64,000 nucleotides of DNA, taken from contig OZ025881.1 in NCBI GenBank assembly GCA_964019415.1, positions 5,279,517-5,343,516 on the forward strand. The letters run 5' to 3'. Source of the DNA: Ianthella basta. Lineage: Eukaryota; Porifera; Demospongiae; Verongiida; Ianthellidae. Below are positions 20,201 to 45,000 of this stretch, one piece after another. The position numbers were made by a program, and so were the translations under genes. The notes under the pieces are model-generated. The model was given only the letters and a program-made list of their open reading frames with translations. It was not told where the DNA came from and ran no database searches. Each line of letters opens with the position of its first letter. The first letter of the stretch is position 1.

Positions 20201-20300
20201 GTCTGTTAACGTTTAAGCCAAGTTACATAAGCTGTTATTGCAAGTTAACAAGATCTTATATAACTCTGGTAACTAAGGCAGTTGGTGCAGTGTTCAGTGT
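20155..20300 (+). repeat. Single arm of the TTAC(T)TGGGTTAACAG foldback family
   Basis: This segment (ATTACTTGGGTTAACAGTG, then CAAGATCTT, then GGTAACTAAGGCAGTTGGTGC) recurs at 48980-49130, at 49684-49979 as a complete hairpin, and at 50040-50130. It marks a dispersed repeat family in the window. Confidence 0.75.
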
Positions 20301-21657
20301 TGCATTCAAATTCTTGTTATGAGCCACTTATACATGACACGTGTTCATGATTGACTGTATAATTCTGCATCTGATATAGTCACTACATATAGCTTCTTTT
20401 CCAGAGAGACAGTATATACCTTCACTGTATACTTACTTTCTAACATCAATTATGCCATAGCCATACAACCATATGAGTGGGAGCATGCACTCAAAAGTAT
20501 GATTGATACCATACCTCTATAAGGAGATGGAAAGGGAAGGTGAATAGAAAGGAAAGCTCAATAAAAATGCATACAACATACACATTTGTGCGAATAGCAC
20601 ACACTTTCACATTACGTAGGTGTCGAATTGGAATCAACTCAGGTTCTTGTCGTTTCCCGAAAGATCCTTGAAGTCAGTATCAGCAGAACATTATGGCAAA
20701 GGTATGGCAGGGGGGCATATTCCGAAAACATTTTGGAACAGGTCTCTCTCCTCTACAGCGAAGTAATCAAATTTCTACAATTCTTCTTTCATAAGAAGCA
20801 CCTACTTTTTCCCCTTCTGCGACCGACAGAGAATTGTCAATAGATGGCTGCACGGCTGTGTCAACGATGTACTCAACTTGTAAGCAATTAGCGCCCTGGG
20901 CCCTAATTCCGGATACGCGGCAATTACACAGCGGTGACAGCTCGAGCCTACATAGATAGTCAAGAACTTGGTCAAGAACAGCTTATGATACGAAGTCCAG
21001 GTGGATTGCTTTTGCTGATCCGACAAAGCTCCATAAGGCTTATGTGTAGACATAGATATGGTGTAAGATTTTTCTTTGCGAGTCATAGCTCAGCCCACCG
21101 TTAAACATATGACGTCATTGCTTCCGGTAAGTAATTCCCAAAACGGAGCAGGTGCTGAGTTGACCTCCTATAGCTACCGCGCCGCTTGAAGAAGACGTAC
21201 CTGTTTTCAGCGACACCAAACACAAGCTGATTTGCCCTCAACGAAAAGCAGCAACAGCCCAAATACTGTAAGTATTCAGAGTTAGGGTGCGGTTGGAAAT
21301 AGAACCCCTACTTTTACTACATTTTTGGCACACGCTGGTTGCAATGTGCTAGTACGACAGTGCGTAGCGTGCTTTGTTTCCAATATGCTTAATACCCCTC
21401 CACCCCAAGGTGCCTATCACCTTTATCGCCAGTGTACTGAGCACCCTTTGGCCACAATGTGCCCAGCATCAATTGGCCACAATCGCTTTTTGGGCGGAAC
21501 GTACATAGCTGGCACAGTCATTCCAATTTCTATACAGATAGAACCGCGTGGTGTAAGGTTAGGACTTGTTTCCACCAAGAGGTAAATTAGAGGAGCATTT
21601 GGCGGGTTTATGTCTTGCCAGCATTAATATGAATGGTAAATGTTCCGTATAATATAC
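20300..21657. other. Non-coding stretch
   Basis: No exon was recognised. A TGACGTCA palindrome occurs near 21109, but without the TATA context seen upstream of FMO B and C. Confidence 0.35.
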
Positions 21658-22249
21658 GGATTTGAGAAACGACCCACTTCGCGTAGTGTATCGATTATGA
21701 GTTGGTGATACCGTGTTAAAGCAGAGTGGATGAGCTCTCTGTTGCCCTTTGTTGTGCTACGATAGCAGCTTCAGCTCCCGAGATACGCTTGCCTCAAATA
21801 CGAAGTTACGTTAGGTGCTTGGCCGAAAAATGCGTTAAAACATGGACTTTCGGTCAGGGCACAAATAGTGGAAGTTGAGTTGGTCGTCGTGGGATGCATA
21901 TCTGCCTCGTCCTCGGCACGGGAAGGTCTTCACGCTTGGCGGGAATGCTGGATTAGTGTACGTACGTCGATTTCGAGCAAGGCCTGGTTGCCTTAAATAA
22001 CGTGCATAGCTTTTTTACCCTTACGTGACGTATTCGTATAGGTTGCGCCCGACGGCGACCGTGTATATTCGCAGTCTTCGTTTGAGCTTCAAAGAAGGAA
22101 TATAGCCTTCAAACTTGGCCACAGCATAGAGACTGTACCATAGATATGAATGATGCCACAATCCGTTTTTCGGTGAAATAGCACCACGTCTGTTTTGTCC
22201 CATAGCTATTGTTTACATATTGCGCGATGTGGGTCGTTTTCTCAAATCC
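21658..22249. mobile_element. TIR element of about 590 bp without coding capacity
   Basis: The ends GGATTTGAGAAACGACCCAC and the reverse complement of GTGGGTCGTTTTCTCAAATCC form a TIR of about 30 bp with a 1-nt gap and a few mismatches. No transposase is present. The target-site duplication is not clear. Confidence 0.6.
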
Positions 22250-23365
22250 ACTCACTTATGTGGCAGTCGAGAATAGAAGTCAAAACTTACGCAACGCGTA
22301 AGTTCAGAAAATGGCGCCGAAACATTCGTGACCGAATGCAGTGGGAATGGTGCACCGTGCATATGATTGGCTGATACGAACATGGGCTTTTTTGGCTATC
22401 CATCACTGTTTATTTGAAAGCTTGCAAAGCAAAGAACAAACTTCCAATTTGCAGTCATGTCGGTAGAGTCGCCGCATATCAGTGAGTTTATGGCTTCGAA
22501 AACCATCTGTAGCACTCCCTGTGCTATTGAAGTGGTCATTAACACAACGCAGAACCTCACTGACTTGGTGTCAAGGTCGCTACAAGGAAGAAAACGTCAT
22601 CGACTGGAAAATTTCTTCGCGGGGAAGTCAGGATCGGCATATGGCCTATTGCACACATTGGAGAGACATATATCAAGCTCAGTAAGCTCATCAACACAAG
22701 AGGAAGGCACAGAAGGGATGGAACAGCGTTGTAACCGTGGATGCAGTGGAGCAAATGCTTGAAATTTGACAAAATACACACCGGTCGTCTTCCCGGGCGG
22801 CCATTTTGCCCTCATTTTAATATTCAAATTGTCGAATATTGTGCCATGTAATGATCTTCTACAGGCCTAGGGCAGATCAAGAAATTTTTATGACTAGTTT
22901 CCAATACATAAAGGTATAGCTATAAGGAAGCATAGACATTATAAGACTGATACATGTGAATACTAACCAGGGGTGATCTGACCAGTTTCTGGAAACCTTG
23001 GAAACACCCCTGGATCCGCCCTTGCAGGCCATATCTCCTTTACGGAGATGAATTCAGCTCTAGCGCTTGGTACACAGCTAGCTTAAGAGCCATACTACAC
23101 ATTAATGCAAAAATCGCATTTTCGGTTGTGTGATCTAATTTTTGATTTCTAACCTCGACTGTCACATATAGATCCTCCCTATTTGTGTGTCCTACAACAT
23201 TTAACTTGTGACTTTTGATGGCCTTTTGACATGCAAACCTGATAGCCCGTGGTGGTATTTAATTTGCAGCTGGTACAGCACTATGGTGCCAAAGTATGCT
23301 CTACCAAGTACTACACGTGTATATGCAATGCACTGTGCTTGTATTTCTCACATCCTACACAGATA
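22250..23365. other. Region upstream of FMO gene A, no recognised gene
   Basis: A 101-codon frame at 22457-22762 has no recognisable motif and was not called. The A exon 1 acceptor (CTACACAG) ends at about 23362. Confidence 0.35.
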
Positions 23366-36637
<13,272 letters not shown>

Positions 36638-37642
36638 CCAGTACTGTTCGAAATGCTGGTGAATATTAAAATGTGGCCTATTCGTATATTTACGCTAAGT
36701 GTTCAGACTATATGCCATATATACAAAATTAATGACTAGCTATAGGTATCAGTCGTTGAGTATAATTTATATATATGTGTGTTATTTATAATATAGCCTA
36801 GTAATATACTATTTAAACATAATAATGTATATTTATTCAGTATGTATTTAAATAATTGCCGAGCCGAAAGGCGAGGCAAGTAATCGTGATGCGTTGTCGT
36901 CCCCCGTTTGTATATATGTATGTATGTATGTATATATGTATATCCGTCCCAGTCAACCCGAGACACCTAGATTGCGCAATAGCCCGGTGTTCTCCGTCGG
37001 CGCTTACGACAACAAAACGCTCTACTTGGCCACCATCGGCCACGAAACTGCTCAGCACTCCACTTCATCGATGCACCCTGCGTTCAGATTGTTGTTAACG
37101 TCGCCCATTGCTTCAGCGAGGGCTACACGCCTGTTGGCGATTCCGCCATATTGGCTGACCGGGAACACTTTCACTGTTCACTCGGGTGAAGCGATAACGA
37201 GCACTGTGTTAGCACAGCACGGACGGGCTTCCTTGCGCAACTCCAAATATGTAGGCGTCGATTGCCCAGCTGCCATCCAATGCTTCGTCTGGCTTGCTAT
37301 CTCTTCTTTCTGACAGCCAGTGAAAGCAGATTGCAGTTCTATTGCCCAAAATGTACTTGCCCTGGCTCATGGACTGTACTTTACTGAAATAGCTAGCTAC
37401 ATACATTCAAGCGAGGCTGGTTGCATTTTAATGTATGCCCTAGTTATACCTTCTTTTTGCTTTGCAATAATAATGTTCAAACACTTAGCTTGCGGTACCA
37501 TACATTATGTGTTGAATTATGTACTATACACTATATCACTAAACCTTTTCCACTTCGAATTCAAACTATGCATGTACATGCATTGAACATTCAAGTACAA
37601 GGTATATTGTTGGCTCACATCCAGTGGTCACATAATTTTAAT
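36638..37642. other. FMO A 3' flank, then an inserted segment
   Basis: 36638-36850 matches the 3' flank of the FMO pseudogene at 16290-16450 (reverse complement), including TTAATGACTAGCTATAGGTATCA. About 36851-37640 has no counterpart there and looks inserted. It starts near TTGCCGAGCCGAAAGGCGAGG and holds a short ATGT repeat (36907-36930). No gene was recognised in it. Confidence 0.55.
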
Positions 37643-37812
37643 TAAATGCATTTCATGACAAATACAATATATACAAGTGCATGGTACAGTTACACTACAC
37701 ACTGCAATGTACAGTTCTCAGTTCAGTGCATTACTGGCCACCATATGCATGCAGGCACAATACAAAGTGGTTGGATGGTTGACTACTTCTGAATGTTGTA
37801 GTCGCTTAGAGA
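37643..37812 (-). pseudogene. 3' end fragment of a ubiquitin gene
   Basis: On the minus strand the sequence reads LSDYNIQK (the ubiquitin loop near residues 56-63), then a broken end, then GGCCAGTAATGCACTGAACTG and the same 3' UTR seen after the gene at 15750-16211 (GTAACTGTACCATGCACTTG). Only the last tens of bases of coding sequence remain. Together with FMO A it mirrors the ubiquitin-FMO pair at 15.7-16.8 kb. Confidence 0.85.
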
Positions 37813-38009
37813 CTATAGCAAAAACACACATGCCTACTGTGAGAGCTGCTTAGCACTGTGCATACTGTGTCAATGAGGTCCCTTTAGCATTAGAATATCC
37901 ACAACTGTAGAATGTACACTGTATTGATGACCCCAAGAAGAAAAATAAAATGGGATTCTCAACCTTGTCACAGTCTAATTTGTCAATGCATAAGTGGCTT
38001 AATGACTTG

Positions 38010-38470
38010 AAAGATAGCGTTGTGAACTACACATGGTAGGAAAAAGAGGGGAATAGGAAAAATGGCAGTGAACCAGACCAGGGCCAACAACCACCAGACC
38101 TCTAGCCAACCCTTTGGCAGCTGAGCCACTGGTCGCTGCCAACAGCCACTGATCCATTCCCTCCTTAAGTACCAATGTGGGTGTGCTCAATCCAGAGCCT
38201 CCTTTGAAACTTCCACATGGGGCATCAACTAATTAGTGCACTGTTGAATTCTAATGGAGATGGTCTATGTACCATGGTTACGGCAATGAAAGACAATGTT
38301 GTGAACTACACTATACATGGTAGGAAAGAGAGGGGGGAGGGGAAAATCAGGTACTTAACGAGGGAATGAATCAATGGCTGTTGGCAGTGACCAGTGGCTC
38401 AGCTGCCAAAGGGTCATTGACCCTGATCCAGTTCACTGCCATTTTTCCCCTCCCCCTCTCTTTCCTACAT
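38010..38470. repeat. Complex direct and inverted repeat
   Basis: GTTGTGAACTACAC...ATGGTAGGAAA-AGAGGGG occurs twice in direct orientation (38018, 38300). Blocks such as CAGCTGAGCCACTGGTC and GACCAGTGGCTCAGCTG are inverted to each other (38120, 38390). It ends against the FMO fragment. Confidence 0.6.
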
Positions 38471-38485
38471 TGTGTATATATACAT

Positions 38486-38760
38486 CAGCTGAAATGGTAA
38501 AAGAATCCGACAGAGAATACAGAGGCAGACTGGCATCCGGGCTCACAGTCTGTCAGGCACGCTTACTTGACCCCATGCAGTGGGCCCATGCTACAGAATT
38601 GTCAGACTTGGCAGGTGCTTTCCCATTTCCTCATGTGATTGAGAATATTTAAGAGGAGGTGCACAGGCAGAGGGAATACAACCTCATACACTACAAGAAA
38701 GAGAACTACACCATCAGCAATGCCAAAAGATGGGAGAAAATTGATCAGTACTGCTCAAAA
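38486..38760 (+). pseudogene. FMO exon 3 C-terminal fragment
   Basis: It starts inside exon 3 (SAEMVKESDREYRGRLASGLTV), continues through MQWAHA and meets a stop at ENI before the final EEVHRQREYNLIHYKK and NAKRWEKI. It lacks all upstream FMO sequence. Its C-terminus resembles gene A. Confidence 0.85.
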
Positions 38761-38799
38761 CGGTGAATGTTGAAATGTGGCTTATTCATGTATTCGTGT

Positions 38800-38917
38800 A
38801 TACGAGGAAGTTAGAAGGCAGAGAGTGTACAACCTCATCAGTCATGCACTGCAAGAAAGAGAACTACACCATCACTGATGCAGAGAAATGGGAGAAACAC
38901 GTCAGAGGACCATAACT
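38800..38917 (+). pseudogene. Second FMO C-terminal fragment
   Basis: A repeat of the last about 35 codons (YEEV-RRQRVYNLI, then KREN-type and GCAGAGAAATGGGAGAAAC). It is shifted out of frame by a small insertion, and its wording is closer to gene E. Two adjacent C-termini imply two successive duplication or deletion events. Confidence 0.75.
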
Positions 38918-39104
38918 ATGGTTACTGTAATATATTTGTTTTCAATTGGACAGGTTTATTTTCAATTACTCAGACTGTATTACAGTGTGCATAATTATTT
39001 ATTCTACATTGTATACTTCAATTGACTGGCAATACACATTATATAATACATTTGTGACCTCATAGAAAAACCGGCTCATCATACGAGGCATGCTAACTCT
39101 GCCC

Positions 39105-40080
39105 CCATGTCACATGATTATAGGGTGACCCAGCTTTATAGCTAGTTGTAGTATGGACTAGGCCTGCTGCCATTATGTATCACTCTTCTTGCTGTTCAGT
39201 GTGTTGCATATTATACATGTATACAACTTCAGATCGATGGTACTATACGTGCTGCTTGCACATCTTCCTGTACATTGTATGTTTTTTTCTTTATGAAGCT
39301 CAATTTCCAGTTATCTATTGCACGGCTTCAATCGAACACGGCATGCATCTACATATATATTACAGAATCACTGCTCGGACCCCTGGCTTCTATTCGAGCC
39401 CCGGTTTCTTTACCGACAAATACCATATACGGGAGCACGTTTATTCTATAGGTAGCTACCATTGTCAAAGTCAACACTGCTACAATCAATCAGCAAATCG
39501 CCAAGGTGTTTGTCCTTGCCGCAATGCGCTTTTCTCTGCACCATTAATTGTTTCACATCAGCATCTTTTGAAGAAGCTATTGCAGATGTCATGGGATTAC
39601 CCTGACGAAAATGTAGTTGCAGAAATCCTTTGAATGTGCTTCTGTACTATGCATGGGAATGCGAACAATAAAGCCTTGTCTTTAATGTCAGTATGAGATC
39701 AGATGTTACTAATACGGAATTACCATCATGATGTCATAGGATACGTGCCTGCAGAAACCTTTGAAGGTGCTTCTGGACTATGCATGCGAAGGCGAACAAA
39801 GCCTCGTCCTCGTCCTTGCGGTTCATGTTACAACATGAGATCATAGGTTCTGCATTGTTTCGAAATACTTTGAAAGGGTTTATGCAAACACATCCATTCG
39901 TCAGAGTTTACCGAACTTTATATAATATACTTCCGCGTGTAAGTGATTTGATCTCCCACATCGTCTACAAAGGAATTTAACGATGGAAGGGTCACATTCA
40001 TAGCCTCGTTCCCTGTCGTCTGCGTTAGTGCATACTGGCCCATACACTAATTAACACGGACGTCCTGGGAACGAGGCTAT
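39105..40080. repeat. Duplicated flank, inverted partner of 55603-56540
   Basis: Matches in reverse complement include GTCACATGATTA-GGGTGACCC, ATGTTG/CACAACATGAGATCATAGGTTCTGC, TTGAAAGGGTTTATGCAA and a stem AGCCTCGTTCCC...GGGAACGAGGCT. The last pair (40001-40078 and 55603-55679) is itself hairpin-like in both copies. A 152-codon frame at 39175-39633 was not called as a gene. Confidence 0.75.
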
Positions 40081-41077
40081 AATGACACATCCTGTAATTT
40101 TAGCAGCTTCGAATTCAGTACAGCTAGTGAAACAGGTCTATAAGACAACCGCCTGTGGACCAGACTGAGCTCTAACTGACATTTATAAGGAGGTGGCTGC
40201 TCTACGGAGGTATATAGATTTCAATACTTTAGTGCTATTTGGGTCCAGAGTTGCTGTCTGCTTTAGAGAGGTAGTTGCCTAACTCAGTGACCACCTTAGA
40301 CCGCTGTATGAAGGATAGCTGTTTACGATTGTTTGAAGACAGATGACAGATGTCCATTAAAACAAATTGTCATATATACCATAACATGCTGAAGATCACA
40401 CCCACACTAGGCCTTCTGCATGGGCATTTCTTTGAATCAGAGAGGTTAATTGTAAGGTCTGCTAGTGTCATGGACCTTCATGTCAGTTATAATTACTCAT
40501 GCAGCTCTCAGTCTTCGTTGCACCTTTGCTAGAGAATTTCGTGAATTCGTGCATGGACTCTCCATGCAGCTGTGCGTAGACAATTCAGAAAAGACCTATA
40601 TATCACAGGCTACCTGCATAGCCAGCGATCTACATGCTTGACAGTGTGCCTGCATGTGATAAGCTGGACTACTTCAACCGTGCAGACAATTCTCCAGGTC
40701 GTAATGCTAAAGGTGTGAATTAAGAAGCGGGTGATCATGACGAGCTCAAGAGGGATATGAGATCAGGCAAACGACAAGGATCATTAATGCCACTCTGGTG
40801 ATTCAGAGCAACTATATATGTTTATATAGGTCGTCGACTTGGAGGCCTACACGGGACTTTGTAACAGAGTAACAACACTGCTTCAACCTCTAAAGAAACC
40901 CTGATTTGGGCCCACCGATTTTCTGGCAAAGTATTCTGTGCATGCATGAAAGCCTTGTGGAGGAAGAGATTCGAATAACCACAAGTTCATGGTCAATAGC
41001 TAGGTAATTAGTATAGGGAAGCCATTGTCGGTTGCGGACTTGCTGGTCGAGGAAACCACCTGATGAAATTGCGGCCT

Positions 41078-41181
41078 TGACGTCACGGCATCGGATCTCC
41101 GAGGTCTATATAATGACTTTGCCCAGCCTCTTGCAACACAAGTTCACCTTTCTGAGTAATCCGAATTCGAACAGCTGTGCG
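41078..41181 (+). promoter_or_regulatory. FMO B promoter: CRE, TATA box and non-coding first exon
   Basis: TGACGTCA at 41078-41085, TATATAA at 41107-41113, then a conserved CACAAGTTCACCTTTCTG block and a splice donor (G|GTGAGT) after 41181. The same order and wording occurs upstream of FMO C. The non-coding exon would splice to the acceptor ACATGCAG just before the coding exon at 42090. Confidence 0.65.
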
Positions 41182-42089
41182 GTGAGTCTTGATGCCAGTC
41201 CTTGTGACGGATAATGGCCATACTTATATCGTATTATATAGCTACAGCCTTCACTGCTTGGCAGGACGTGTGTGTATACATACCTAATGTGTGTATATCG
41301 AGCCTGAATGCCAACCCCCGATGGAAAATTCGGTTCGGTATACCATCCGGATAGTTCATGTGTCAGAGTGAATTCTGCATCCCCCAAACATTATACTTTA
41401 TAGGAGTCAGAGCTCAGCTGTCAGCAGACTAGCGCTGTTTCTCTCGATTCTTGCGTGGTCCGTATACTCAACAGGCGAACATCATCATGGTGCAGCTTGT
41501 TCACAGTTATTCTCGAGCGCCAGCCGCTCGTATATAAACTGCTCCTCAGTCGACATGACCTATCGCGAATGTGGGTCGAAGCTCTGTGGCCAAACGTGCA
41601 TGAGTCGTGCGAAATCGAATTCGTGGAGGCATGGAGAAGGAGACCTACTGTGTAAGGTAAACACACCTTCAGCTGTTGACTGCCATAAAAATATGTGTCA
41701 AGTTCGTGCGATCGATCGATGGGTTCCTTCTGGTCCGAGAATTATACACGGCCATCGATGGCGGTGTTGTAGTCTAAGGTACACTTACGAAAACGGGCGG
41801 TAATCAGCCCTATTTACTTCTCCCTAGCCTTATCTTCACTAGGGGTTAAGGGGACGTTGGTGGGCTGGTATCTTCCAGTAATGGAGACTACTCTCCTGTG
41901 ATCAAATCGCGTAACCCGTCAATAATTCTCGTTGTGGCATCCTCAGCCAGTAGCTATGTATAATAGTAGCAGTATGTATAATCATACCCGCTTATATGCA
42001 GCATACACACTACTGAAAAGTGTGCATGCTTTATTGGAAACTATAGCTACTTATGTGAGCTCTGTGCATCTATTTTAACACATGCAGAG

Positions 42090-45000
42090 ATGAATCAGAT
42101 GAAGAGAGTCTGTATCATTGGAGCAGGTGCTAGTGGGTTGTGTGCTGCAAGGCAGTTGAGTGCCTTAGACCCTCCACCTGAGATTGTCGTGTATGAGCAA
42201 TCCAAGGAAGTGGGAGGAGTTTGGGTGTACCGGGATGAAGCAGATGTGGACCAAGATGGCTACCTTGTGCATGGACGTGTATACAAGAACCTAAGGTGTG
42301 TCATCGCTGTACCATCACCACCTAGTTAGTATATGCATGACTTAATTGTTACAGCCATCAATGTACCCTATGTGATCATCTGATTCAGAAGTTATTGTAA
42401 ATAGCAACACAGTGACTGCCTTCTGTTTAGATTATTGTACTAAGTTAATCTGTCTGCAATTTACCCACATCGTATGCTTGCGTGCACATTTTCTTCACTG
42501 GTGTTCAACCTGTGCATTTCTTTCTCTTGCACAATATATTAGGTCCAATCTACCTGTGCAGATCATGGCCTTTCCTGATTTGCCTTACAAGTTCAGTGCC
42601 CCTTCCTTTGCTCACCATTCTGAAGTCTTGAAATACTTGCAAGACTACACTCAACACTTTAAGCTGAGGAGGTACATAAAGTTCCAGACCAGGGTCATCC
42701 AGGTTCTCCCAGTGGACAGTGGGAAGGAGTGGACAGGTTGGCAGGTGTTCACAGAACCAGTTGGAGTGGCATCACCTGAGAAAGAGTCTCAAGTGTTTGA
42801 TGCTGTGCTTGTCTGCAATGGGTAGGTAGATCACACTTGCTCACACATAATATTCACCCCACACTACCCTCCCATCACAACTTGCCTGCTATGTGCATGA
42901 CATATTGCTGGGCCTCTACCTGTCTATGGCACTTTATGCAACTGCATGAAATCCTTTCATATAATGGGGACTAGCTGTTAATCTGGATTAAGGTAGTAGG
43001 GAAGGCTATAAAAGTTTCCTTTAGGGTACATTACTTTTGCCTATGTAACTCTCAAACCATATGACCAACAATCAGGATTGTTACAAATGTGACTGACAGG
43101 TAAATTTCCAATAATCTGGTGCCACTCATTAATTGATCAGTAATTCCATTATCGAGATTATCTAATTGAAAGTGAAAAATTATCACCTAAATTGAAGTCA
43201 GGCAGCTCCGGGGAAAGTCTATCTTCTTCTGCCCCCAAAGGCTGAGATGGCCCAAACCTGGGATATATTATCTACAGACATGTGTGCACAAAACTATGGC
43301 AGCGATTTACTAGTTTCAATCCCATTGCAGAGTTATTCCCTATTTCTTGAAATACTTGCTACTTTACAACAAAGGAACACCTTTTGACTATGAGTCTCCC
43401 ATGATAACTCATGCAGGGGGGAGCAATCCACTCCAAATTTTAGATGTAGCTATTAGATACCTAAATCAGCAACTGCACCAAAAATTGGGAAGGTTTGATT
43501 TAGGCACTTTAGCCTTCCCTACTACCGTAAAAGAGCAGATGACAAGCTAGTGACATCAACTGAGTGGGCCACTCAGTTGATGTCACTAGCTTGTCATTAA
43601 TACAGTGTATTAGTGATGCCTTAAAGGAGCGAGTGAGTGCTGTTCTGTAGTGACACTTGCCCAGCATCTCCAACACTTGCACATTGAGTGCAAATTTAGT
43701 TCACCAAGAGTAACTGTTCTGGGATCAAAGAAAGCCTGGTTGACCGCATCAGCATTGCAAACATATTAAGCATTCTAATATTCTGCCATTGCATCAACAC
43801 TTGAGAAGTTGCATGGGTTCCCAACAAGTGCAGTGGCAACGGCATAATATCAGACAGCACGGTAGTGCTGTCTAAGTGGTTGTTCGTATGCTGTAATACA
43901 AACGAAAAGTCGCCCTACTCCTTAATAGGACCGAAAACTGGCAAACGAAGCTTACCATTAAGAATCGGGGACTAAATAGTATACATGGCTAACCTTAATT
44001 CACAGCGAAGGTGCGCCTACACGTAGAGAGCGCCCTCGATATTTTCCACGTTTCGTCTTCTCATTCTTCTTCTCTGACAGCCGTAGCGCACAAACCAAAG
44101 GTACCAGGAGAATACTTCTCGCACCAAATTGCATTAATTTTGGCTGGCCGCATTCCTTTGTAGGTTAGAAGGCGGCGCAATTTAGTGCGGAAGACGGCGA
44201 TTGTCACGACACCGCCGTGTTGGTCGGCCAAGCGGAGCAGACGCCATTTTTAAATTACGTAATTCAACCGGATGAAAACGGCGTGACTGGTGAAACCTAT
44301 GTTTTGCCATTTGCCTTCCCGTGGTAGTTCCCATGGGTACCTAGACCTTACAGCTACAGTTGCTGTGGGCAACCAAGATTATGCTGGTAGGGTTGCCACG
44401 GGCAACCAAGGCCTTGCTGTGAAATGGTCATTCACCTAGTACATGCTTGAGTGACCTAGTACATGCTTGCAATGTGATCATCACTCATTCCCATAACTTT
44501 GGGAGACTCCCAAACCTCAAACTAATTAGTTTGAGGTTTGGGAGTCTTAGGGTTAGGGTTAGGGTTAGGGTTACCTTAACTTTCATTAATCTTCCCCCAA
44601 AATTGTTGTTGTATTATTACAATGCTATATATCTATGTATATAGACATAATTTAAAAAGTTCTACAAAAATTGTAAGGAAAAAGGACAGAAACAAGTAAA
44701 GGCTGTTACACAGTGGAGCATTAACCATGGTCCCTACATGTAAGAATGTCACACCGTATAGTCCTACATTCTTGAATGTAGGGACGATGGTTAATGCTCC
44801 ACTGTGTAACAGTCTTTACTTGATGTTCTTGTGGACTGGGTTGGTGTAGGCTGCAGAAGGAGGTTTACCAATGGGGTTGTTGGTGTAAGCAGCCCACTCC
44901 CTGGTGTAGGCTGAGGTGTCGCAGGGGAAGGGGTTGCGTTAGCCACACCACTCAAGACTGTCCCCAATGCAATGCACCAGCAGCATGCAACGCACCAGTT

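Noticed and set aside
22457-22762. 101-codon frame upstream of FMO A
   Set aside because: No recognisable domain, no splice or homology support, and an overlapping alternative frame of similar quality.
39175-39633. 152-codon frame between FMO A and B
   Set aside because: Its inverted duplicate at about 55.9-56.5 kb does not keep the frame, so it is unlikely to be coding.
44547-44573. TTAGGG run as a true chromosome end
   Set aside because: Only four units, with genes continuing on both sides.
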